Assembly: GCF_029892155.1 (NCBI RefSeq)
Contig: NZ_JARZAG010000002.1
Span: forward strand, 62,001 to 126,000
DNA: 64,000 nucleotides
DNA from: Kitasatospora sp. GAS204B
GTDB taxonomy: Bacteria; Actinomycetota; Actinomycetes; Streptomycetales; Streptomycetaceae
Direction of reading: 5' to 3'
In this document: in pieces, positions 1 through 10,431 of the stretch
Layout of the letters: each line of letters starts with the position of its first letter
Position numbering within the stretch: position 1 is the stretch's first letter
Notes under the pieces: model-generated
The model's database searches: none
The model's input: the letters and a program-made list of their open reading frames with translations, nothing else
What the model was told of the DNA's origin: nothing
Made by a program: the position numbers and the translations under genes

Positions 1-474
1 CGCCATCCCCGGCTCGGCCACGATCAGGCAGGGCAGCGCCCGCGAGGAGTCCCGCACCTCCACCCGCAGCCAGCCGGGTCGGCGCAGCAGCTTGAGCCCG
101 ATGGTGCGGCCGCCGGTGTGTCGCACGGCGTTGGCGACCAGCTCGGCGGTGAGTAACTCGCCCACCTCCAGCAGCGGCTGCAGGCCCCAGCTCTGCAGCA
201 CCGCGAGCACCAGCCGCCGGGCCAGCGGCCCGGACTCGCCGCGCGAGGGCAGCCGCACCTCCTCCGCGGCGGCCGGATCGCGCAGCCGGGGCAGGACGGT
301 GCGCTCCAACTCCCAGCTGGTGAGCCGCTCCAGGGCCGCGAGCCCGGCAGTGGGCAGGGCCCCGCACGGGGCCACCGCACCCGGCCGCAACACTCCTGCT
401 GGAGTGTCAGCGGCCAGGTCGGGCCCGAGATGTGATGACTGATCGACTTCGCCCCATCCCGCCATGCGCTCCAT
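1..474 (-). CDS. ATP-binding protein, RsbW-like anti-sigma/histidine-kinase fold (partial)
   Basis: The frame is open on the minus strand from an ATG at 474 to the left edge, so the C-terminal part is missing. About 158 residues are visible. A proline- and alanine-rich start is followed by a stretch containing ELLTAELVANAVRHTGG, which matches the N-box (E..x..NA..H) of HATPase_c proteins such as RsbW and SpoIIAB, and then a beta-strand ending in VRDSS. Streptomycetes have many such small ATP-binding proteins, which act as anti-sigma factors or in signalling with STAS partners; no partner is adjacent here. A second in-frame ATG lies at 477 and a third at 465, and none has a strong Shine-Dalgarno sequence. 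The family assignment is good. The exact role is unknown. Confidence 0.75.
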   Translation of the reverse strand, partial: MERMAGWGEVDQSSHLGPDLAADTPAGVLRPGAVAPCGALPTAGLAALERLTSWELERTVLPRLRDPAAAEEVRLPSRGESGPLARRLVLAVLQSWGLQPLLEVGELLTAELVANAVRHTGGRTIGLKLLRRPGWLRVEVRDSSRALPCLIVAEPGMA

Positions 475-530
475 CATCGCGGTTCGCGAGCAGCCATGTA
501 CGGACAATGACCAAACGATCACTATTCATT

Positions 531-542
531 TGGCATATGCCA
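531..542. promoter_or_regulatory. 12-bp perfect palindrome, possible operator
   Basis: TGGCATATGCCA is its own reverse complement. It lies in the AT-richer gap between the end of the first L,D-transpeptidase gene and the start of the RsbW-like gene, about 57 bases upstream of that start. The position suits a regulator site for the RsbW-like gene, but no regulator is identified. Confidence 0.3.
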
Positions 543-569
543 GCCGCACACGGCCAGGTGCATCGGGTA

Positions 570-1808
570 CTACCAAGTGCCCCACGCCATGTTCCAGCCG
601 CTCAGGCCGTTGTCAGGAGTGACCTGTGCGCCCTTGGAGTTGACGACCTTCACGACATCTCCCACCATCGAGGCCGCGTAGAACTTGGCCGCCGGCGTGT
701 CGGTGCCGCCCGCGTTGCCCGGGGCGTCCTGCAGGCCGACGCAGCCGTGGCTCACGTTGGCCGAGCCGAAGGTGCCGGCCGAGGACCAGTTGTTCCCGTG
801 CACGTAGGTGCCCGAGTCGGTGAGCCGCATCGAGTGCGGGACCTGCAGGTCGTACTCGCCGGGCTTGAGCCCGGGCACCGAGGCGGAGGTCATGTGGGCG
901 GTGCCCTCCTTGGCCTCGATCACCATGGTGCCGTTGTAGGTCGGGTGCTCGTCCGAGCCGGAGCTGATCGGGATGGTCTCCACGGTCTGCCCGTTGTCCT
1001 GCACCGTCATGGTGTGCGCGGCGGCGTCCACCGTGCTGACCTGGGCCCGGCTGCTGATGGTGAAGGACTCGTCGCGGTCCGAGCCGCCGTAGACGCCGGG
1101 CGAGACCTCGACGTTCTTCAGCCGGATGTGGATCTTGACCTGGGTGTTCGGGTTCCAGAAGTTCTGCGGGCGGATGTCCAGCCGGTTGCTGCCCATCCAG
1201 TGGCCCTTGACCTGGGTGCCGTCCGAGGCCTCGAAGGTGATCGCGTTGTCGACCGCCTGCTTGTTCTGGATCGGCATGCCGAAGTCGAACGAGACGATCA
1301 TGCCGACGCCGTAGGTGGAGCCGGTCGCCACGTTGTCCTGGCTGCGCGAGGTCCTGCTCGGGGTCAGCGTGGAGAAGCCGCTGGTGGCCGTGGTGCTCAC
1401 CCCCTTGGCGTCGGTGGCCTGCGCCTTCACCTGGTACGAGTCGGCGACCGAGAGTCCGGCGGCCGGCACCCAGCTGGTGCCGTCGGCGGAGATGCTGCCC
1501 TGGACCGCCTGGCCGCTCTTGTCGGTGACCGTGACCTGGCTCAGCTTTCCGCTGCTGACCGCGACCTTGAGCGCGTCCGGCGCGGCGTTCTGGGTGCCGT
1601 CCTTGGGCTCGATGTCGACCACGGCGGCCGAGGTCGGCGTCGCGGACGCCGAGGCGGCCGGACCCGGGCTGCCGCTGCCACCGGCGGCGGAGCCCGCGCT
1701 CGCCGTGCCGCCCGCGGCCTTCGGGCCGGTGGTGCCACCACCGCACGCCGTGGCGAGCAGCAGGGTGCCGCCTACGGCCAGTGCCGCTCCCACACGTATC
1801 GCGCGCAT
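570..1808 (-). CDS. Lipoprotein L,D-transpeptidase (YkuD) with Ig-like domains, copy 1
   Basis: Predicted 412-residue exported enzyme forming 3-3 (meso-DAP) cross-links in peptidoglycan. The ATG at 1808 was chosen because GGGGAG lies 8 bases upstream and the protein then begins with a lipoprotein signal: basic start, hydrophobic stretch, then lipobox LATAC with the lipidated Cys near residue 21. A Ser/Gly/Ala-rich linker follows, then two Ig-like/LdtMt2-type domains, then the YkuD domain with the catalytic motif VSHGCVGL (Cys about residue 356) and an upstream YVHGNNW segment. It ends in a Trp-rich tail. A close paralog lies directly upstream in the same orientation, separated by about 210 bases. 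A longer start 51 bases upstream would bury the signal peptide and is unlikely. Confidence 0.92.
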   Translation of the reverse strand: MRAIRVGAALAVGGTLLLATACGGGTTGPKAAGGTASAGSAAGGSGSPGPAASASATPTSAAVVDIEPKDGTQNAAPDALKVAVSSGKLSQVTVTDKSGQAVQGSISADGTSWVPAAGLSVADSYQVKAQATDAKGVSTTATSGFSTLTPSRTSRSQDNVATGSTYGVGMIVSFDFGMPIQNKQAVDNAITFEASDGTQVKGHWMGSNRLDIRPQNFWNPNTQVKIHIRLKNVEVSPGVYGGSDRDESFTISSRAQVSTVDAAAHTMTVQDNGQTVETIPISSGSDEHPTYNGTMVIEAKEGTAHMTSASVPGLKPGEYDLQVPHSMRLTDSGTYVHGNNWSSAGTFGSANVSHGCVGLQDAPGNAGGTDTPAAKFYAASMVGDVVKVVNSKGAQVTPDNGLSGWNMAWGTW

Positions 1809-1952
1809 GCCTGTACTCCCCAGTGGTTCTCGGTCGACCCAGCGGTTCTCAGTCGACAAATCGGTAGATTGTTACATCCGACTACTTCACTCGTTCGGCG
1901 GGATCCATACCCGCCCCCGGAACTCCGGCACCGAACGGTGACCATCGCTCGA

Positions 1953-1987
1953 ACGGCCCACCCCGAGAACGCTTCGGGGCGGGCCGT
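1953..1987 (-). terminator. Terminator hairpin after L,D-transpeptidase copy 2
   Basis: Arms 1953-1966 and 1974-1987 pair over 14 bp with one mismatch, around a 7-base loop. The hairpin lies about 30 bases beyond the stop of the minus-strand transpeptidase at 2019. No clear U-tract follows, which is common in this GC-rich group. Confidence 0.6.
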
Positions 1988-2018
1988 CGGTTGCCTTGAT
2001 CGGCGAAATCTCAGCTGA

Positions 2019-3284
2019 TTACCAGGAACCCCACGGCAGCGTCCAGCCGCTCAGCCCGTTGCTGGGGCTGACCGTCTTGCCCTTGGAGTTCTTGATGATC
2101 ACCACGTCACCGACCAGCGAGGCGGTGTAGAACTTGCCGGCCACCGAGTTCGCGTCGCCGCCCTTGCCGTCCTGCAGACCCACGCAGCCGTGGCTGGCGT
2201 TGGACTTGCCGAAGGTGGTGCCCCAGTAGTTGCCGTGCACGTACGTGCCCGAGTCGGTCAGCCGCATCGCGTGCGGGACGTCCGGCACGTCGTACTCCCC
2301 GCCGACCACGTTGGAGACGGTCGCCGAGTTCATCCGGGTGACCAGCTCCTTGCTCTCGATCGTCATGGTGCCGTTCCACGACGGGTTCTGGTCGTTCCCG
2401 GCGGAGATCGGCAGCGTCTCGACGGTCTGGCCGTCGCGGACCACCGTCATCTGGTCGCTGGCGGCGTCGGCGGTGGAGATCTGCGAGCGGCCGATGGTGA
2501 ACGACTCGTCGCGGTCCGCGCTGCCGTAGACGCCGGGCGAGACCTCGACGCTCTTCAGCTTGAAGTGGATGGTGACCTTGGTGCCGGACTTCCAGTACTG
2601 CTGGGGGCGGAAGTCGAGGCGGGTGTCGCCGAACCAGTGGCCCTTGACCTGGGTGCCGTCCGAGGCGTCGAAGGTGATGCCCTGGACGACGGCGTCCTTG
2701 TTCTTGATCGCCTTGCTGAAGTTGACCGAGACGATCATGCCGACCCCGTAGGTGGCACCGGTCGAGACGTTGTCGTTGGAGGAGACCGTCTTACCCGGGG
2801 TCAGCGTGGTGAAGCTGCTGTTCACCGCCGCCTGCAGCCCGGTGGCGTCCACCGCCTGGGCGCTCACCTTGTAGAGCATGCCGACGGCCAGCGCGCCGCT
2901 CGGTGTCCAGGAGGAACCGTCGGGGGCGATGGCGCCCTGGATCGCGTTGCCGTCCTTGTCGGCCACCGACACCTGGGTCAGCTTGCCGTTCGCCACCGAG
3001 ACCTTGACCGCGCCGCTGGGCGCCACGTTCTGCGAACCGTCCGAGGGGCTCACGGTCAGCTGGGCCGCCGAGACCTTCGGCGACGGTGCGGCCGCCGGCG
3101 CGCTCGCCGCGGCTCCCCCGCCGCTGCCGGCCGCGTTGCCGGTCTTGGCCGAGGTGTCGTCCGGCCCGCAGCCGCTCGCCAGCACCAGCACACCACCCGC
3201 CAGCAGTGCCACGGCGGCGCGGCGCGCCGTCGTCCGGGTCGCCCGTATCCCTCTCGCGGCCGCAGCCGCCTGAACCGCCTGCAC
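2019..3284 (-). CDS. Lipoprotein L,D-transpeptidase (YkuD) with Ig-like domains, copy 2
   Basis: 421-residue paralog of the gene at 570-1808, with the same layout: Arg-rich start, hydrophobic segment with lipobox LASGC (Cys near residue 39), Ser/Ala/Gly linker, two Ig-like domains and a YkuD domain. The catalytic motif is ASHGCVGL, with Cys about residue 367, preceded by TYVHGNYWG. The start is a GTG at 3284 with GAGGGGGAG about 7 bases upstream. The two copies are recognisably similar over their whole length, including the Trp-rich C-terminus, so they arose by tandem duplication. A terminator-like hairpin lies between them, so they may be transcribed separately. The reaction is inferred from the family: 3-3 cross-linking or anchoring of proteins to the wall. 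Confidence 0.92.
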   Translation of the reverse strand: MQAVQAAAAARGIRATRTTARRAAVALLAGGVLVLASGCGPDDTSAKTGNAAGSGGGAAASAPAAAPSPKVSAAQLTVSPSDGSQNVAPSGAVKVSVANGKLTQVSVADKDGNAIQGAIAPDGSSWTPSGALAVGMLYKVSAQAVDATGLQAAVNSSFTTLTPGKTVSSNDNVSTGATYGVGMIVSVNFSKAIKNKDAVVQGITFDASDGTQVKGHWFGDTRLDFRPQQYWKSGTKVTIHFKLKSVEVSPGVYGSADRDESFTIGRSQISTADAASDQMTVVRDGQTVETLPISAGNDQNPSWNGTMTIESKELVTRMNSATVSNVVGGEYDVPDVPHAMRLTDSGTYVHGNYWGTTFGKSNASHGCVGLQDGKGGDANSVAGKFYTASLVGDVVIIKNSKGKTVSPSNGLSGWTLPWGSW

Positions 3285-3675
3285 TGGGCGCTCCCCCTCA
3301 TCATCGGTCGCCGGAACCCCGCTCCGGGCCCGCGCTCGCGCAAGGATAACGGGGCCAACTGAGTGAATCTTCGGCGGGAGGGGCGTGACCGAGAGGTGAA
3401 AGCACGTAAGGGTTCACCGGCCTCGCCGGGCGGTCGCCGCGCAGTCGACAGGCGGTCCACGGGCAGTCGACAGCCCTGCCGCACACCGCCCCTGACCCCC
3501 CGTCCCGGCCGCCCGGCGGACTGGCCGATCGAGTGCCGCTCCAGTCCCGCGTTCAACGATCGGAGTTCGACGATCGGATTCTCCCTGGAACACGAGGGAA
3601 CGATTCCACTCAGCGGACATCCGTCCGTAACAAACGCGCGCGAATCGCGGGCCAACGGCTCGGAGGGCATCGGGC
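3285..3675. other. 391-base divergent intergenic region between L,D-transpeptidase copy 2 and glgX
   Basis: No credible gene is present; open frames here have poor composition and no ribosome binding site. It contains an 11-bp direct repeat GCAGTCGACAG (copies near 3440 and 3463) and a perfect back-to-back 14-bp repeat at 3551-3578. It must carry the promoters of the divergent transpeptidase and glgX genes, but I cannot identify -35/-10 boxes with confidence. Confidence 0.6.
3551..3578. repeat. Tandem 14-bp repeat upstream of glgX, possible regulator site
   Basis: GTTCAACGATCGGA (3551-3564) is followed immediately by GTTCGACGATCGGA (3565-3578), with one difference. It lies about 100 bases before the glgX start. 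Tandem sites of this kind often bind regulators on one face of the helix (14 bp is about 1.3 turns). No regulator is known from the sequence. Confidence 0.4.
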
Positions 3676-5853
<2,178 letters not shown>

Positions 5854-5943
5854 CAGGGGGAGTTGTCCGGACGGGTGGCCGGATCCCGGCGCCGGAGGTG
5901 GACAGGTGTGAAAAACCGGATGAGGAATGTCGGGGGCTCCGCC

Positions 5944-5949
5944 TACTCT
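5944..5949 (+). promoter_or_regulatory. Putative -10 box (TACTCT) for a leaderless ABC exporter mRNA
   Basis: TACTCT lies exactly 7 bases before the ATG at 5957, so transcription would start at or beside the start codon. No Shine-Dalgarno sequence is seen between them. No convincing -35 box is visible. The same geometry occurs at pyk and nucS in this window. Confidence 0.4.
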
Positions 5950-5956
5950 CGGCCTG

Positions 5957-7759
5957 ATGTCCGAGAACGCCGAACCCCCGCTGCCGCTGCCCGCCGCCGG
6001 GCCCACCAGGTCCACGGTGCGCTCGCTGCTCAGGCTCAGGTCCTACGCCCACCCGATCCGCTGGTACCTGATCGGCGCGGTACTCGCCGCGCTGGTCGCC
6101 TCCGCCGCCGTGCTGGTGGTGCCCCTGGTGCTCGGCCGGATCGTGGACGGGCCGATCGGCCACCACGACCAGCACGCGCTGTGGCCGCTGATCGGTCTGC
6201 TCCTGCTGCTCGGTGCCGCCGAGGCCGGGCTGTTCGGCCTGCGCCGGGTGCTGATCGCCCGCCCGCTGGCCAAGGTCGAGGCGGCGATGCGCCGTGACCT
6301 GTACGCCAAGCTGCAGCGGCTGCCGGTCTCCTTCCACGACCGCTGGCCGTCCGGGCAGTTGCTCTCCCGAGCCACCTCGGACATGTACACCCTGCGCCTC
6401 TTCCTGGCCTTCCCGCTGGTCTTCCTGATCGTCAACTCGCTGATGTTCCTGGCCGGATCGGCGCTGATGCTGACCCTGGACTGGCGGCTGGGACTGATCG
6501 CGCTGATCCCCGCCATCCCGCTGGTGCTGCTCTGCGTGCACTTCGAGACCCGCTACTCGGCCGCCGCCCGGCTGGCCCAGGACCAGAACGGCGACCTGGC
6601 CACCGTGCTGGAGGAGTCGGTGCTCGGCATCCGGATCCTCAAGTCCTTCGGACGCCGGCGCAGCATGGCCCGCCGGTTCGCCGAGCAGGCCGAGCGGCTG
6701 CGCGGCACCGAGCTGCGCAAGGCCCGGATGTTGGCCGACCTGTGGGCGCTGATCGTCGGCCTGCCCGAGGCGGCGCTGGGCACCTCGCTGGCGGTCGGCG
6801 CGGTGCTGGTCGCGCACGACGAGCTGAGCACCGGCACCCTGGTCGCCTTCCTCTCCACCGCGCTGGCGCTGCGCTGGCCGGTCGAGTCGCTGGGTTGGCT
6901 GCTCGCCTACAGCAACGAGGCGGGCACCGCCGCGGACCGGTTCTTCGACGTGATGGACACCGTCGAGGAGGTCCCGCTCGCCGCCACCGACGCCGCGCCG
7001 AACGGCGACGGCATCCGCTTCACCGGCGTCCGCTTCCGCTACCCCGACGCGCCCGCCGGCTCCCCGGACCTGCTGCGCGGCATCGACCTGCACATCCGGC
7101 ACGGCGAGACGGTGGCCCTGGTCGGCGCCACCGGCAGCGGCAAGACCACGCTGACCGCGCTGCTCCCCCGCCTGTACGAGACCACCGCGGGCAGCATCAC
7201 GCTGGACGGCCAGGACATCACCCGGCTGCCGCTGCCGCGGCTGCGCGAGATCGTCGCGGTCGCCTTCGAGGATCCCACCCTGTTCTCCGCCTCGGTGCGG
7301 GAGAACGTGCTGATGGGCGCGCCCGAGGCGACGCCCGAACTGCTGGAGCGGGCCCTGGCGGTGGCGCAGGCCGGCTTCGTCGGCCAGCTGCCGCAGGGCG
7401 CGGACACCGAGGTCGGCGAGCAGGGCCTGAGCCTGTCCGGCGGCCAGCGCCAGCGCCTGGCGCTGGCCCGCGCGGTGGTCGGCGACCCCGACTTCCTGGT
7501 CCTGGACGACCCGCTCTCCGCGCTGGACGTGCACACCGAGGCGCTGGTCGAACAGGCCCTGCGCGAGGTGCTGACCGGCACCACCGCGCTGGTGGTGGCG
7601 CACCGGCCGAGCACCGTGCTGCTCGCCGACCGGGTGGCCGTGCTGGTCGAGGGCCGGATCCTGGCCGTCGACACCCACCAGCGGCTGCTGGAGAACTGCC
7701 CCGAATACCGCGAACTGATGTCCGGCGAGAGTGCGCTGGAAGCGAGTGTGACCCGATGA
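5957..7759 (+). CDS. ABC exporter, fused TMD-NBD, degenerate-site subunit
   Basis: 600-residue ABC half-transporter: a type IV exporter transmembrane domain (about residues 25-330, with six hydrophobic segments beginning WYLIGAVLAALVASAAVLVV), then a nucleotide-binding domain. Walker A is GATGSGKTT (about 390) and the signature is LSGGQRQRLALARA (about 492). Walker B reads LVLDDPLSALD, with Asp in place of the catalytic Glu, and the Q-loop has Glu (AFEDPTLFS). These changes mark the degenerate site of a heterodimeric exporter. The stop overlaps the ATG of the next gene by 4 bp, so the two subunits are translationally coupled. The ATG at 5957 was preferred to one at 5927, which has no usable upstream signal. 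The substrate is unknown; multidrug, lipid or peptide are all possible. Confidence 0.9.
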   Translation: MSENAEPPLPLPAAGPTRSTVRSLLRLRSYAHPIRWYLIGAVLAALVASAAVLVVPLVLGRIVDGPIGHHDQHALWPLIGLLLLLGAAEAGLFGLRRVLIARPLAKVEAAMRRDLYAKLQRLPVSFHDRWPSGQLLSRATSDMYTLRLFLAFPLVFLIVNSLMFLAGSALMLTLDWRLGLIALIPAIPLVLLCVHFETRYSAAARLAQDQNGDLATVLEESVLGIRILKSFGRRRSMARRFAEQAERLRGTELRKARMLADLWALIVGLPEAALGTSLAVGAVLVAHDELSTGTLVAFLSTALALRWPVESLGWLLAYSNEAGTAADRFFDVMDTVEEVPLAATDAAPNGDGIRFTGVRFRYPDAPAGSPDLLRGIDLHIRHGETVALVGATGSGKTTLTALLPRLYETTAGSITLDGQDITRLPLPRLREIVAVAFEDPTLFSASVRENVLMGAPEATPELLERALAVAQAGFVGQLPQGADTEVGEQGLSLSGGQRQRLALARAVVGDPDFLVLDDPLSALDVHTEALVEQALREVLTGTTALVVAHRPSTVLLADRVAVLVEGRILAVDTHQRLLENCPEYRELMSGESALEASVTR

Positions 7760-9567
7760 CCGTGCTGGCTCCTGAGGAAGAACTCCCCGTGCTCGCGGAC
7801 GAGGAGATCCCCGTCCCGCCCGGCGCCCCCACCGCGCTGCTGCGCTCGCTGCTCGCCCCGCACCGCGGCCGGGTGCTGGGCGCGATGCTGATGATCCTGC
7901 TGCAGCAGGCCGCGCTGCAGTCCGGCCCGCTGCTGGTGGCGCTCGCCATGGACCAGGGCATCCCCGCGCTGCGCCGCCACGACAGCGGCCCGCTGATCGC
8001 CGTCACCGCCGGGTACCTGGGCTGCGCGGCGCTGAGCACGCTGCTGCAACGCGCCTTCATCCGGCTGACCGGGCGGCTCAACCAGGACGTGCTGCTCGAC
8101 CTGCGCACCCGGATCTTCCGGCACGCCCAGCGGCTCGGCCTGGACTTCCACGAGCGCTACACCTCGGGCCGGATCATCTCCCGCGGCACCAGCGATGTGG
8201 ACGCGCTGCGCGAACTGCTCAACGAGGGGCTGCAGGAACTGCTCGCGGTCCTCCTGTCGGTCTGCTACATCGCGGTGATCCTGCTGGTGATGGACTGGCG
8301 GCTGGGGCTGCTGGCGCTCAGCTCGGTGCTCCCGATGGCGCTGCTGGTGCGGATGTTCCGGCGGCGCAGCTCGCGGGTCTACCGCACCTCGCGGACCGCG
8401 GTCGCCTCGGTGATCGTGCGCTTCACCGAGACGATGAACGGCATCCGCCCGGTGCAGGCGTTCCGCCGCGAGCAGGCCAACCTGGACGCGTTCGACGAGG
8501 CCAACCGGCAGTACGCCACGGCGAACGCCAACGGGCTGCTGGAGATGGCACGTTACGTCGGGTTCTCGCGGGCCGCCGCCAACCTCTGGGTGACCCTGGT
8601 GGTACTGGTCGGGGCCTACCTGGTCACCGACGGCAGCCTGGAGGTCGGTGTGCTCACCGGCTTCGTGCTCTACCTGCGGCGGCTCTACGACCCGATCGAC
8701 CAGCTGGCGATGTTCCTGAACAGCTACCAGTCGGCGGCGGCCGCACTGGAGAAGATCGCCGGCCTGCTCGCCCACGAGCCCTCGGTCGCCGAACCCTCCG
8801 CTCCCCTTCCCCTACCGCCCACCTCGGCCACCGGCCGCACCGTCGCCTTCACCGACACCGCTTTCGCCTACCGCACCGGCAAGGTGGTGCTGCCCGCCTT
8901 CTCGCTCACCCTCCCGGCCGGCCGGACCACCGCGATCGTCGGCGCCACCGGCGCGGGCAAGTCCACCCTGGCCAAGCTGCTCGCCCGGTTCTACGACCCG
9001 ACGCAGGGTCAGGTCACCCTGGACGGCGTCGACCTGCGCGAGCTCTCCACCACCGAGCTGCGGCGCGGCATCGTGATGGTCACCCAGGAGTCCTTCCTCT
9101 TCTCGGGCACCGTCGCCGAGAACATCGCCATCGGCCGCCCCGACGCCTCCCGCGCGGAGATCGAGGCAGCGGCGAAGGCGATCGGCGCCCACGACTTCAT
9201 CACGGCCCTGCCGGACGGCTACGACACCGACGTCCGCAAGCGCGGCGGCCGGATCTCCGCCGGACAGCGCCAGTTGGTCGCCTTCGCCCGCGCCCTGCTG
9301 GCCGACCCCGCCGTGCTGATCCTGGACGAGGCCACCTCCTCGCTGGACATCCCCGGCGAGCAGGCCGTCCAACGCGCCATGCGCACGGTGCTCGCCGGCC
9401 GCACCGCGGTGATCATCGCGCACCGCCTGTCGACCGTGGAGATCGCCGACCGCGTCCTGGTGATGGAGTCGGGCCGGATCATCGAGGACGGCACCCCCGC
9501 CGAACTGATCGCCGGCAGCGGCAGCTTCGCCACCCTGCACACGGCCTGGCGGGAGAGCCTGGTCTGA
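7756..9567 (+). CDS. ABC exporter, fused TMD-NBD, catalytic-site subunit
   Basis: 603-residue partner of the preceding gene, starting at an ATG that overlaps its stop (ATGA). An N-terminal Glu/Pro-rich segment of about 30 residues precedes six transmembrane segments and the nucleotide-binding domain. Walker A is GATGAGKST (about 396), the Q-loop VTQESFLFSG and the H-loop IIAHRLSTVE. Walker B is canonical, LILDEATSSLD, with catalytic Glu, but the signature is ISAGQRQLVAFARA rather than LSGGQ. Combined with the altered Walker B of its partner, this gives one consensus and one degenerate ATP site, as in TM287/288 and BmrC/BmrD. It ends 2 bases before the convergent membrane protein gene at 9570. 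Confidence 0.9.
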   Translation: MTVLAPEEELPVLADEEIPVPPGAPTALLRSLLAPHRGRVLGAMLMILLQQAALQSGPLLVALAMDQGIPALRRHDSGPLIAVTAGYLGCAALSTLLQRAFIRLTGRLNQDVLLDLRTRIFRHAQRLGLDFHERYTSGRIISRGTSDVDALRELLNEGLQELLAVLLSVCYIAVILLVMDWRLGLLALSSVLPMALLVRMFRRRSSRVYRTSRTAVASVIVRFTETMNGIRPVQAFRREQANLDAFDEANRQYATANANGLLEMARYVGFSRAAANLWVTLVVLVGAYLVTDGSLEVGVLTGFVLYLRRLYDPIDQLAMFLNSYQSAAAALEKIAGLLAHEPSVAEPSAPLPLPPTSATGRTVAFTDTAFAYRTGKVVLPAFSLTLPAGRTTAIVGATGAGKSTLAKLLARFYDPTQGQVTLDGVDLRELSTTELRRGIVMVTQESFLFSGTVAENIAIGRPDASRAEIEAAAKAIGAHDFITALPDGYDTDVRKRGGRISAGQRQLVAFARALLADPAVLILDEATSSLDIPGEQAVQRAMRTVLAGRTAVIIAHRLSTVEIADRVLVMESGRIIEDGTPAELIAGSGSFATLHTAWRESLV

Positions 9568-9569
9568 GC

Positions 9570-10238
9570 TCACCCGGGCGGGAGCAACCCCGGCCGGTCG
9601 GGCAACCGCACCGGGTTCCCGCACGGCAGCCTGCTCACCACGGCCTTGGCCACCTTCAGCGCGATCCCGGCGTAGGCCGCCCGCACCCGGGCGGTCGACG
9701 CCGTGCCGAGGTCCCCGCTGCTGACCACGACGCGGACGTACGGCGAGGCCTTGACCGCGCCGCTCGGGTACGTGCACGCGAACTGCATGGCCAGCGGCCC
9801 GGTGCCCTGGGCGATCCAACCCCTCGCGTCCGGGCCGAAGTCCACCACCTGCAGCGCGCTGCCGAGCAGCCGCGGATCCTCGGTCCCGTCACTCTCGTCC
9901 GCCGAACTCACCGCCACCGAGAGCATGTTCGAGCGCTGCGCGTCATTCCACACCAACCGGCAGCTGGAGAGCAGCACCCCGCTGGTCACCGGCCCGTCGA
10001 TACTCCCCCGGTCCGACGCCTTGGCCACCCCGTCCGCCCCCGCCAACACCCGGTAGTCCCCCGGCCCCAACTCCCCCCAACACGCACTGGCCGGCAACCC
10101 CACCGACTGCCAGGGCTTCCACCAGAACCCGGTCACCCCAGCCCCGGCCACCAGCACCAAGGCAGCGGCCAGCGCAACGGAACGCCACCGCCGACGCCCC
10201 TCCCCGGTCGGTAACTGCTCGTACTCAACGCCCGCCAT
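9570..10238 (-). CDS. Hypothetical single-pass membrane protein
   Basis: 222 residues and not recognised. The ATG at 10238 follows a GGGGGGA tract. A short cytoplasmic start (MAGVEYEQLPTGEGRRRWR) leads into one transmembrane helix (about residues 20-42, ending GFWW), then an extracytoplasmic domain of about 175 residues with four Cys (ACWG, SSCRL, FACTY, LPCGN), likely two disulphides. The layout resembles many streptomycete putative secreted or membrane proteins with a periplasmic-type beta domain. It is convergent with the ABC exporter with almost no gap. A longer start 180 bases upstream is rejected because it lacks a binding site and would make the helix internal. No function can be assigned. 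Confidence 0.7.
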   Translation of the reverse strand: MAGVEYEQLPTGEGRRRWRSVALAAALVLVAGAGVTGFWWKPWQSVGLPASACWGELGPGDYRVLAGADGVAKASDRGSIDGPVTSGVLLSSCRLVWNDAQRSNMLSVAVSSADESDGTEDPRLLGSALQVVDFGPDARGWIAQGTGPLAMQFACTYPSGAVKASPYVRVVVSSGDLGTASTARVRAAYAGIALKVAKAVVSRLPCGNPVRLPDRPGLLPPG

Positions 10239-10370
10239 GGTCCCCCCATGCGTACGGTCGGCAACGGATGGCGACATCCTAAACACATGCGGTGAGCGAC
10301 ACGCCAGGTTTTGGCGTGGCCCTGACGCCCGATGATCCTTCGGGGCTGAACCACCACGACACGCACAACG

Positions 10371-10407
10371 GTGCGCGGGAAGTCGACCCACCCGACTTCC
10401 CGCGCAC
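10371..10407 (-). terminator. Terminator hairpin after glgP
   Basis: A perfect 15-bp stem (10371-10385 with 10393-10407) surrounds a 7-base loop, 25 bases beyond the glgP stop on the minus strand. Confidence 0.75.
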
Positions 10408-10431
10408 CAGCTCAGCACCGGGCAACTGCCG

